NCBI RefSeq assembly: GCF_900100175.1
Contig: NZ_FNEM01000007.1
Location: forward strand, 124,001 to 188,000
Direction of reading: 5' to 3'
From: Ferrimonas sediminum
Lineage (GTDB): Bacteria > Pseudomonadota > Gammaproteobacteria > Enterobacterales > Shewanellaceae
DNA: 64,000 nt
Shown here: positions 27,102 to 35,300 of the stretch, in pieces
How positions within the stretch are numbered: the stretch's first letter is position 1
Layout: each line of letters opens with the position of its first letter
Position numbers and translations under genes: made by a program
Notes under the pieces: model-generated
Database searches by the model: none
Told to the model about the DNA's origin: nothing
What the model saw: only the letters and a program-made list of their open reading frames with translations

Positions 27102-27859
27102 AACAGGTACTCCAGCAGCAGCGGCAGCGACATCAGGCCCCCAAAGGACAACAATAACCCGGTCTCGGCCGGGCACCAGGATTGCGGATTCAGCAGGTAA
27201 AACCGGCCCTTAAAGCCACGGCATTTCATCGCCTGAGTGACCCGCTGCGATCGCTCCATGGAGCGAACCAGCAGCATCCCCACCAGCCAGCCCAGGCTGC
27301 GCCAGCTGTGGCGATTGGAACGGGCCACGAATCCCCGCGCCCGCATCGCCGTGCGCAGACGGCGGTACTCCTCCTGCAACACCACCAGATAGCGGGCGGT
27401 AAACAGAAACAGGTGCACCAGCTTATCCGGCAACCGCAGCCGCCCCAGTGCATGGCCCAGCTGCTCCGGGGCCAGCGCCCCCAGCAACACCACCATGGCG
27501 ATCACTACGATGTTGGCCCGCAAGGCCACCACCGCCGCCCGCTCCAGTCCTTGCAGGCTCAACGTCAGGCTGTGCCATTGCCACAGAGGATCGCCGGGTA
27601 CGGTAAACGGCAGGGTCAGCAGCAGCATGATCATCAATCCTTCCAACGCCAGCAACCGCCGTCCCAGTGTGCGCCAGCAGGTGCCCAGCACCGCCGCCAA
27701 CACCAACATCAGCGCCAGCTGCAGCAGCAGGGCCGACAACTGACTCAGGCTGACGGCTGTCACCGCCGCCATCAGCGCGCACAGGGTCGGCAGGCGCGGA
27801 TCCCGCGCCGCGGCCCAGGCGGGCCAGCTCGACGTCCCGGACGCGGGCAGCAGGCTCAT
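27098..27859 (-). CDS. cbiQ: ECF transporter transmembrane (T) component CbiQ/NikQ
   Basis: A 253-residue membrane protein with about five hydrophobic helices and the two Ala-Arg-Gly type coupling motifs of T components (TAMRARGF and QAMKCRGF), which dock on the ATPase. ATG 27859 overlaps the preceding stop in ATGA, and its own stop overlaps cbiO, so the chain K-M-L-Q-O is tightly coupled. A start six codons upstream is possible but would lie deeper in the previous gene. Confidence 0.92.
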   Translation of the reverse strand: MSLLPASGTSSWPAWAAARDPRLPTLCALMAAVTAVSLSQLSALLLQLALMLVLAAVLGTCWRTLGRRLLALEGLMIMLLLTLPFTVPGDPLWQWHSLTLSLQGLERAAVVALRANIVVIAMVVLLGALAPEQLGHALGRLRLPDKLVHLFLFTARYLVVLQEEYRRLRTAMRARGFVARSNRHSWRSLGWLVGMLLVRSMERSQRVTQAMKCRGFKGRFYLLNPQSWCPAETGLLLSFGGLMSLPLLLEYLL

Positions 27860-28392
27860 CGGCGTCCGCGCCACCACATCAGGCCAAAGGCGATGCCGAA
27901 GATCATCCCCAGGCCGCCGACGATGTCGGACAGACGAGCCCGGGCCTCACTGGCCTGCAACTCCTGGCGCAACGGCCCGACCTGACGTGCCACCGCCTGC
28001 TCCACCAACTTGGCCAACGCATCGGCGTCCAACGCCTCATTCACCGGCGTTACCGGCTGTGGCGCCGGCAAGGCTGGCGCCGCGCTGCGCTGCAACGGCC
28101 AGCGGGCCTGATGGCCATCGCCGATCACCGCCACCACTTCAGTCACCTCGACGGGTAACGACAGCTGGGTGAACTCGCCATTGGCGTCAGGCGCCAGCGT
28201 CGCCACCGGCTCCCCCTTACTGTTGTGCAGTTCAATACGGGCACCGGTGGCCGGGCCGCCGCCGGCAAAGTAGGCGTTTCCGTGCAGGGCCTCGCCCTCC
28301 ACATAGGCAAACACCTTCAGCAGGTGGGCCTGACAGGCACCACTGACCAGCATCAACAGCAAGGCCACCATGAAATTTGGTCGCTTCATCAT
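27856..28392 (-). CDS. NikL-type accessory subunit of the nickel ECF transporter
   Basis: A 178-residue protein with a signal peptide (about 1-22, ending GACQA), a periplasmic domain starting HLLKVFAYVEGEALHGNAYF that looks like an Ig-like carboxypeptidase-regulatory fold, an Ala/Pro linker, a short helix and a C-terminal membrane anchor (about 152-172, then WWRGRR). This layout and position match the NikL subunits of proteobacterial NikKMLQO systems, which replace the small NikN/CbiN protein. The first mature residue is His, as often seen where an N-terminal His contributes to metal binding. Confidence 0.75.
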   Translation of the reverse strand: MMKRPNFMVALLLMLVSGACQAHLLKVFAYVEGEALHGNAYFAGGGPATGARIELHNSKGEPVATLAPDANGEFTQLSLPVEVTEVVAVIGDGHQARWPLQRSAAPALPAPQPVTPVNEALDADALAKLVEQAVARQVGPLRQELQASEARARLSDIVGGLGMIFGIAFGLMWWRGRR

Positions 28393-29000
28393 ACTCTCCC
28401 CGCCAGCAGCAACTCCGGTGCCACCCGCTGCATAAAGCTCAACGCCGCCGCGGTCACCGCCGCTTCAGCCACCATCAACGGCAGATAGGTCACGGCCACC
28501 ACCTTACCCGCAGGCAGGTATTCCGGGCCGCTGAGCAGCAGCGACAGGCTCACCATCACCGCAGTCAGGGCCACTGCCAGGCCCCCGGCCAGCGCGCCCC
28601 ACATCAGGGTGGCACGGCCCTCGCTGGCATGCAGCCGCGGTGCGATCAAGGCCCCGCACAGCAAGGCCGGCAGGGCGATGTTGGCGGTATTCACCCCCAG
28701 CACCATCAGGCCGCCATAACCAAAGAACATCGCCTGCATCAGCAGCGCAATCAACACCGCCGGCACCGCCGCCCAGCCCAACAGCACTCCCATCAGGCCA
28801 TTCAGAACCAGGTGCACGCTGGAGGGCCCCACCGGCACCGTGACCAGGGAGGCAACAAAAAACGCCGCCGCCAGCACCGCCGCCTGGGGAATACGATCGT
28901 AATCCATGCGCCGGGTGGCTACCGCCACCGTGGCCACAGTCACCACGGCGCCGGTGATCAACACCGGCAGCGACAATACCCCGTCTGGTATGTGTGCCAT
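28389..29000 (-). CDS. cbiM: ECF transporter substrate-specific component CbiM/NikM
   Basis: A 203-residue membrane protein starting MAHIPDGVLS, the conserved metal-binding N-terminus of CbiM/NikM (His3 co-ordinates the metal together with the amino terminus region). About six to seven transmembrane helices follow, including SSVHLVLNGLMGVLLGW with a second His. Ni2+ rather than Co2+ is favoured by the K and L accessory genes and a NikR-like site upstream, but specificity is an inference. Its stop overlaps the first ATG of the NikL gene. Confidence 0.92.
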   Translation of the reverse strand: MAHIPDGVLSLPVLITGAVVTVATVAVATRRMDYDRIPQAAVLAAAFFVASLVTVPVGPSSVHLVLNGLMGVLLGWAAVPAVLIALLMQAMFFGYGGLMVLGVNTANIALPALLCGALIAPRLHASEGRATLMWGALAGGLAVALTAVMVSLSLLLSGPEYLPAGKVVAVTYLPLMVAEAAVTAAALSFMQRVAPELLLAGRV

Positions 29001-29009
29001 GGTTGTCTC

Positions 29010-29777
29010 CTACTTCATGTCGCGGGCATTCACCCAGATCAATGCCCCCAGCTCCACCGGTACCTTATCCCCCTCGGGATTGGTCATCGGCGTCTCGGCT
29101 TCCAGCAGCGCGGCAAAGCCCCACCAGCCGGCTCGGGGCATGGCGTAACTGAACAGGCCATTGGCATCGGCCCGAATCACCTGGGTGACAAAGGCGTCTG
29201 CCGGGGCCTCGACACTGCCGTCGTTTTTCCACTCCACCTCAACCTCGGCGAAGGGCACCGGCTGACCATCCTGCTTGACGATGCCCTGGAACAGGTTGCC
29301 GGTCCACAAACCAAACGGCCGCACCAGTGGCTCAATCTCCACCGGGAAGCCCACATCGGCGTCCCAGCCCTCCTGGTAGCCGTAGGCGTCCACCACCACC
29401 TTGGTGTAGTGGACGATCATCTTGCCTTCTCCCGGCTCCCAATACGGCGCCGGCTCGACGTAGAACAGGTAATCACCAGGACGGGTGATCCGGTAACGAG
29501 CCAGGAAGTTGGGCTGACCGTCGACCTGATGCAGCACCAGCCGATCACGCAGATCCTGGTGCCCGGCCGGGCCCAGCACGCCGAACTGCACCGGCTGTCC
29601 CATGGCCATGGCCGGGCCACGCTCCATCGGGTGGGTAAAGGTCAGAGCCAGCTCCAACTCAGCCGGTCCCTGATCAGTGACCAGACTCGAAGAGGGGATC
29701 AGCTCCTGGAAATGGGCAGAGGCCGAGGCGGCCAGCAGGGACGCGGTCAGCAGACCGGCTCGGAGAAACGGGGGCAT
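29010..29777 (-). CDS. DUF4198 periplasmic protein, NikK-type
   Basis: A 255-residue exported protein: signal about 1-21 (LLAASASA) followed by mature [16 protein letters not shown]4198 proteins are periplasmic, beta-rich and are encoded first in nikKMLQO operons, where they are thought to present nickel to NikM. Mature N-terminal His, several Glu/His clusters and the [20 protein letters not shown] segment fit that family. GGAGTG precedes ATG 29777. First gene of the operon; nine bases separate it from cbiM. Confidence 0.82.
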   Translation of the reverse strand: MPPFLRAGLLTASLLAASASAHFQELIPSSSLVTDQGPAELELALTFTHPMERGPAMAMGQPVQFGVLGPAGHQDLRDRLVLHQVDGQPNFLARYRITRPGDYLFYVEPAPYWEPGEGKMIVHYTKVVVDAYGYQEGWDADVGFPVEIEPLVRPFGLWTGNLFQGIVKQDGQPVPFAEVEVEWKNDGSVEAPADAFVTQVIRADANGLFSYAMPRAGWWGFAALLEAETPMTNPEGDKVPVELGALIWVNARDMK

Positions 29778-29808
29778 AGGACACTCCATCGACTATCAAG
29801 TGAGCAAA

Positions 29809-29835
29809 ATATTACTCTTTCGAAAATCGTCATAC
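29809..29835 (-). promoter_or_regulatory. Candidate NikR operator before the nickel transporter operon
   Basis: On the minus strand the sequence contains GTATGACGA (29835-29827), identical to one half of the E. coli nik operator, and 12 bases further a degraded mirror half, AGTAATAT. NikR recognises GTATGA-N16-TCATAC; here one half is perfect and the other poor. It lies 32-58 bp before the start codon, suitable for repression. No nikR gene is in the window. Confidence 0.45.
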
Positions 29836-29840
29836 AATCA

Positions 29841-29862
29841 ACAAAACCCCGTCCCCCGGGGT
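29841..29862 (-). terminator. Intrinsic terminator of the hybrid-kinase operon
   Basis: On the minus strand, stem ACCCC/GGGGT around GGGGGAC, followed by TTTTGTT. It ends the kinase-CheR-CheB-cyclase unit just before the nickel operon promoter. The stem is short (5 bp), so strength is uncertain. Confidence 0.6.
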
Positions 29863-29870
29863 GAACTCCA

Positions 29871-30902
29871 TTAAGTTTGATCTACCGCAACCTTAGGAGC
29901 CGAAACCGCCTCGTTCTCATGGTAGCAGCAGCGGTTACGACCGAGGCTCTTGGCCCGGTACAGGCCGATATCCGCCAGTTCCAGCAGCTTGCGGGCCGGA
30001 TCATCCAGGGCAGGCACCAGGCTGGCCACGCCGATGCTGATGGTGACATTGCCGGCGGTGGGTGAGCTATGGTGAGGCTTTTGCAGGCGATCGACGCACT
30101 CGCGAACCCGGTTGGCCACCTCCATCGCCCCCTGGCGGCCGGTCTCCGGCAGCAGCACGGCAAACTCCTCGCCGCCGATGCGTGAGGTCTTGTCCATCAC
30201 CCGCAGTGGAATCTCCATCAGGGTGGAGGCTACCTCCCTCAGGCAATCATCCCCCACCTGGTGACCATAGGTATCGTTGTAGGCCTTGAAGTGGTCGATG
30301 TCCATCAGCACCAGGGAGAGGGAGCGACCGGTGCGGCTGCCTCGCTTCCACTCCTCGTTGAGCAGTTCGTCGAAACGGCGGCGGTTAAGCAGGCCGGTGA
30401 GACCGTCGGTAGTGGAGAGCATCAGCAACTGCTCATTGGTCTCCTCCAGCTGCTGCTGCAGCTCCTCCAGCTCCACCAGTTTGCGGTCAAACTCCACGGT
30501 CTTATCCTTGAGGGCCTCCTTCTGCTGATACAGCTCGATAAACACCCCCACCTTACTGCGAAACACCTTGGAGTTTAGCGGCTTGAGCAGGTAATCCACC
30601 GCCCCTGAGTCATACCCCTTGAAGATGTGCTCCGACGCCTTGTAGGAGGCGGTGACGAAGATGATGGGAATATGCTTGGTCTTGCGGTTGCCGCGCATCA
30701 GCTCCGCCACCTCGAAACCATCCATCCCCGGCATCTGCACATCCAGCAGGATCAGAGCGAAGTCGTGATCCAGGGTATGGGCCAGTGCCTCCTCCCCGGA
30801 GGTGGCCCGGACCAGGTCCACCACGAACCCCTCCAGCAGCCCCTCGAGGGTCAGCAGGTTCTCCGGCCGGTCATCGACTATCAGTATCTTGGGTATACCC
30901 AT
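29871..30902 (-). CDS. Response regulator with GGDEF output (diguanylate cyclase)
   Basis: A 343-residue REC-GGDEF protein. The receiver domain (about 4-120) has the phospho-acceptor Asp54 in LILLDVQMPGMDG and Lys107 in LLKPL. A coiled coil (about 125-165) leads into the cyclase, with GGEEF at 243-247 and the RxxD inhibitory site RVMD at 234-237, exactly five residues before it. So c-di-GMP synthesis controlled by phosphorylation and product inhibition is expected. It is the last gene of the operon, starting two bases beyond the CheB stop, and is a natural output partner for the upstream kinase. Confidence 0.93.
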   Translation of the reverse strand: MGIPKILIVDDRPENLLTLEGLLEGFVVDLVRATSGEEALAHTLDHDFALILLDVQMPGMDGFEVAELMRGNRKTKHIPIIFVTASYKASEHIFKGYDSGAVDYLLKPLNSKVFRSKVGVFIELYQQKEALKDKTVEFDRKLVELEELQQQLEETNEQLLMLSTTDGLTGLLNRRRFDELLNEEWKRGSRTGRSLSLVLMDIDHFKAYNDTYGHQVGDDCLREVASTLMEIPLRVMDKTSRIGGEEFAVLLPETGRQGAMEVANRVRECVDRLQKPHHSSPTAGNVTISIGVASLVPALDDPARKLLELADIGLYRAKSLGRNRCCYHENEAVSAPKVAVDQT

Positions 30903-30904
30903 AA

Positions 30905-31483
30905 CTATTTTTCACTCAGTGAATTCAAAAAATTGCCGATCTCATCAAGCGGCAACAACCGGTCTACTTCCGTGTGCTCCAGCACCGCCTCCGGCATCTG
31001 CGGCGCCTCGGCGCTCTCGGGCGTCTGCACCACCAGCAAGCCGCCCCGCTGCCGAATCCTGACCATCCCCACCGCGCCGTCGCCGTTGGAGCCGGTGAGT
31101 ACCACCCCCACCAGCCCCGGTCCGAACGCATCGGCTGCGGTCTCAAACAGCACATCCACCGCCGGGCGGGAGAAGTTAACCCGATCCTCCGTCGACAGTG
31201 CCAGGGTGTGTTGTCGCTCCACCATCAGGTGGTAGTTGGGCGGGGCAAAATAGATGACCCCCGCCTCGATGGGCTGCTTGTCCTCCGCCTCATACACGGG
31301 CAGCTCGCAACGCATGCTGAAGTGAATGGGCAGATAGCTATCCGCCACCGCGCCGATGTGCTGGACAATCAGCACCGGCAGCGGAAACCCCCTCGACAGC
31401 TTCGGCAGAATCCGCTCCAGGGCAGCCATGCCGCCGGCGGAAACGCCAATCACTATGGCCTGGTAGTTACGACCCTCATCCAT
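30905..31483 (-). CDS. CheB-type methylesterase domain protein lacking a receiver
   Basis: A 192-residue stand-alone CheB catalytic domain. The catalytic triad is visible: Ser in IGVSAGGMAAL, His in IVQHIG and Asp in TGSNGDGAVGM. There is no N-terminal receiver domain, unlike chemotaxis CheB (about 350 residues). AGGAGTG precedes ATG 31483, eight bases after the cheR stop. Paired with CheR and a membrane hybrid kinase, it may demethylate or deamidate that kinase or another receptor rather than act in flagellar chemotaxis. Confidence 0.88.
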   Translation of the reverse strand: MDEGRNYQAIVIGVSAGGMAALERILPKLSRGFPLPVLIVQHIGAVADSYLPIHFSMRCELPVYEAEDKQPIEAGVIYFAPPNYHLMVERQHTLALSTEDRVNFSRPAVDVLFETAADAFGPGLVGVVLTGSNGDGAVGMVRIRQRGGLLVVQTPESAEAPQMPEAVLEHTEVDRLLPLDEIGNFLNSLSEK

Positions 31484-31491
31484 GATCACTC

Positions 31492-32331
31492 CTAGATAAG
31501 ACGTTTCTTGCGGTAGATCCGCTCCCGCTCTGACACCACCTCGAACATATCCGCCACCTCGGAGAAGCGGATGCTCTCCTTGGAACCGAGACAGAGAAAA
31601 CCACCGGGACACAGGCTGTCGTAGAACAGCCGCAACACCCGGCTCTGCAACTCACGGTTGAAGTAGATCAGCACGTTACGACAGAAGATGACGTTCATCT
31701 CGCCAAACACGCTGTCGGTGACCAGGTTGTGGGAGGAGAACAGCACCTTGTCCCGCAACCGGTTCTTGATCACCGCGCTGTCGTAGTCCGCCGTGTAGTA
31801 ATCGGAGAAGGATTGGGTGCCGCCCGCCTTCTGGTAGTTGGCTGTGTATTCCCGCACCAGGTTCATCGGGTAGATCCCCTGGCGCGCCTTGTTCAGGATC
31901 CGCTCGTTGAAGTCGGTGGCGTAGATCTGCACCCGCTCCTTGAGCCCCTCCTCCTCCAGCAGGATCCCCATGGAGTACACCTCCTGTCCCGAGGAGCAGC
32001 CTGCGTGCCACACCTTGATAAAGGGGTAGGTCTGCAGGTGAGGCACCATCACCTCCCGCACCTTCTGGTAGAACCAGGGGTCACGGAACATCTCGGTGAC
32101 GTTGATGGAGAGATCCAGCAACAGCTGGTCGAAGAAATCCGGGTTACGGATCACCTTGTGCTGCATCTCGGAGAAGCTGGTCAGCCCCTCGCGGGCCCGA
32201 CGCAGATCCAGCCGGCGCTTGGTGTGGGCGCCGGCGTAATCGCGGAAGTCATATCCATACTTGCGGAAGATCGCCTCCAGTAGCAGCTCGATCTCCAGTT
32301 GCTCGTCGGCAACCTCTGTCATCTCACTCAT
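31492..32331 (-). CDS. CheR-type protein-glutamate methyltransferase
   Basis: A 279-residue S-adenosylmethionine-dependent methyltransferase with the CheR N-terminal helical domain and the catalytic part: VWHAGCSSGQEVYSMGILL (SAM-binding motif I), YATDFNERILNKARQGIYP and IFCRNVLIYFN. ATG 32331 overlaps the kinase stop (TGATG), so synthesis is coupled; an in-frame ATG four codons upstream is an alternative. Substrate unknown; conserved Gln/Glu pairs in the kinase coiled coil are candidates. Confidence 0.9.
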   Translation of the reverse strand: MSEMTEVADEQLEIELLLEAIFRKYGYDFRDYAGAHTKRRLDLRRAREGLTSFSEMQHKVIRNPDFFDQLLLDLSINVTEMFRDPWFYQKVREVMVPHLQTYPFIKVWHAGCSSGQEVYSMGILLEEEGLKERVQIYATDFNERILNKARQGIYPMNLVREYTANYQKAGGTQSFSDYYTADYDSAVIKNRLRDKVLFSSHNLVTDSVFGEMNVIFCRNVLIYFNRELQSRVLRLFYDSLCPGGFLCLGSKESIRFSEVADMFEVVSERERIYRKKRLI

Positions 32332-35300
32332 CAGTACAACCATACTCTCAGCATCGACAGCAGTTTGTCGGTATCTACCGGTTTGGCCAGATAATCACTG
32401 GCCCCGGCTTCGATGCACTTGCTGCGGTCCCCCTTCATCGCCTTGGCGGTGAGGGCTATGATGGGCAGCTTGGCCCAGTGGCTGCGCTTGCGGATCTCCC
32501 GCATCGCCTCGTAGCCATCCATCTTCGGCATCATGATGTCCATCAGCACGCCATCGGCCTGCTCCATCTCCCCCAGCTTCTCCAGCGCCTCGAAACCGTT
32601 GCGGGCGATGGTCACCTCCATCCCCTTCTCCTCCAGCACGCTGGAGAGGGCGAAGACGTTGCGCATGTCGTCGTCCACCAGCAGGATGCGCTTGCCACTG
32701 AGGGCCCCCTCCTTCTGGTGGATCGCCTTCAGCATCCCCCGCTTCTCCTCGGGCATGTCCGCCTCCACCCGGTGGAGGAACAGGGCGGACTCATCCAGCA
32801 GCCGCTCAGGGGATTTCACCCCCTTGATGATGATGCTCTCGGCGTAGCGGTTGAGCTTCTTCTCCTCCTCCCGGGCCAGGTCGCGGCCGGTATAGATGAT
32901 GATCGGCACCCGGGCGGCGGTCTCGCTCTGGCGGATGCGATCCAGCAGCTCGAAGCCGCTCATATCCTCCAGCCCCAGGTCCAGCACCATGCAGTCGTAG
33001 CTGTGCTGCTCCAGCTCCTCCAGGGCGGCACGGCCGGAGCCGACGGCGGTGGTGCTGACGTCGCCGTCGCCAATCAGCTCCTCGATGCTCTGCCGCTGCA
33101 GATCGTCATCCTCCACCAGCAACAGCCGGCGTACCGGCTTGGAGATGATCTCCTCGATCTTGCCGAAGGCGCACTCCATCTGGTCCAGATTGACCGGCTT
33201 GGTCAGGTAGCCGATGGCACCCATGCGCATCGCGTCCAGGGTGCTGTCATTAGCGGACATGAAGTGCACCGGTATGTGGCGCAGATCCGGATTCTCCTTG
33301 AGCCGCTCCATCACCGTCCAGCCGTCGATCCCCGGCAGGCCGATATCCAGGATAATGGCGCTGGGCTTGTAGTAATCGGCGAAATGCAGGCCGGTCTCGC
33401 CGTCGGCGGCGACGATGCACTTGAAACCGCGGTCACGGCCGAAATCGCGCATCACCATGGCAAACGCCTTGTCATCCTCGATGATCAACAGGCTGCGCTC
33501 GCCGTCGGCCAGCGAGCGACGGTCGTCGCTGATAAATTCACTCTCCTCGCCGGGCGCCTCCAGGGTTCCGCCGCTGACGGATGACACCTCGGGCTGTTTC
33601 GGCTGGGGGGGCGCCGGCACCACTTCGATCTCTTCGGCGTCCGCAGGCTCGCTCTCCCCGGCCACAACCGGCCCCTTCTCAGGCAGCACCACGGTAAAGC
33701 AGCTGCCCTTGCCCTCCTCGCTATGAAGGTGGATGCTGCCACCGAGCAACCGGGTCAGCTCCTTGGTGATGGAGAGTCCCAGGCCGGTACCGCCGTAGTT
33801 GCGGCTGGTGCTGCCGTCCGCCTGCTGGAACGCCTGGAAGATCGCCTGCTGCTTGTCTGCGGAGATGCCGATGCCGTCATCCTGCACCAAGAAGGCGATG
33901 CAGCCCTCGGCGCTGATCCCCCGCTCCCGGCACCACAGTGGGTCGGGACGGGACAGGTTGAGGCTGACCCCACCATGATGGGTAAACTTGAAGGCGTTGG
34001 TCAGCAGGTTGCGCAGCACCTGCTGCAGGCGCATGGAATCGGTGGTCAGGGTGCGCGGCACCTCCTCCGCCACATTGAGCTGGAACTCCAGCCCCTTATC
34101 GGAGGCGATCTCCCTATAGAGCCGCTCCAGGTCGGTGAACAGCGACTCGATCCCCACCTGCTCCACCACCAGTTCCACCTTGCCCGCCTCGATCTTGGAC
34201 AGGTCGAGGATCTCGTTGATCAGCTCCAGCAAGTCAGAGCCGGAGGAGTTGATGGCCCGGGCCGCCTCGATCTGCTTGTCGTTGAGGTTGCCCTCTTTAT
34301 TGTTGGCAAACAGCTGGGACAGGATCAGGATCGAGTTCAGCGGCGTGCGCAGCTCATGTGACATGTTGGCCAGGAACTCCGACTTGTACTTGCTGGCCTC
34401 CTCCAGTTGAACCGCCTTGACCCTGGCCTCCTCCTGGGCCGACAACAGCCCCTGGTTACTGGCCTCCATCGCCCCCTTCTGCTCCTCCAGCGCCTTGGTG
34501 CGCTCCTCCAGCTCCTCGTTGGTGACCCGCAGCTCCTCCTGCTGGGCCTGCAGCTCCGCCTCCGACTGCTTGAGTACCTTGGCCTGCTCCTCCAACTCCT
34601 CGTTGGCCACCCGCAGCTCCTCCTGCTGCGCCTGCAGCTCCCCTTCGGAACGGCGCAGCGCCTCGGTCTGCTCCTCCAGCTCCTCGTTGGTCACCTTCAA
34701 CGCCTGCTGCTGATCCTGGGCCTGGGCCAACAGCTCATCGATGACCCGGCGGGCGTTGGCAGCATTGAACAGGACACTGATGTTGGTCATCACCTGCTCG
34801 ATGAAGCGCCGCTGCAGCTCGGTGAAGGGCGCAACAGACCCCAGCAGCACCGCCCCCAACTTGTGCTCATCAACCGCAAGGGGAATGGCCATAAAGTGTT
34901 CCGGCACCAGTTCGCCGGCGCCGTAGTTGAGGCTGGGACCCTCGCTGACCCGAGAGAAGCAAATCACCTCCTCCTCCAGCAGCGCCTGGCCCACCATCCC
35001 CTCACCAAGCTGGATGCGGTTGAAGTTGCCCTGGCGGTCGGTGAAGGCGTAGCTGGCCTTGAGCTCCAGCAGCTGCTCCTGCTCATTCAGCAGGTAGAGC
35101 GCCCCCAACTGACAGTCCAGGTGCTTACTGAACAGGGTGATAAAGCGCCCCGCCAGCTCCTCCACCTGCAGGTCACCCCGCAGCTGGTCATCCAGGGACT
35201 CCTTGCCGGAGCCCAGCCAGTGCTGGTCGCGCAGATCCCTGGCCATACCGTTGAGGGCCCGGGCCAAATCACCCAGCTCATCGTTGCGGGTTTCCGGCAG

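Noticed and set aside
28377-29864. 495-codon plus-strand frame opposite the nickel transporter genes
   Set aside because: Extreme His/Arg/Gln composition is the reverse image of Ala/Leu/Val-rich membrane proteins. The five minus-strand genes overlap by 4 bp or lie 9 bp apart and have clear families.
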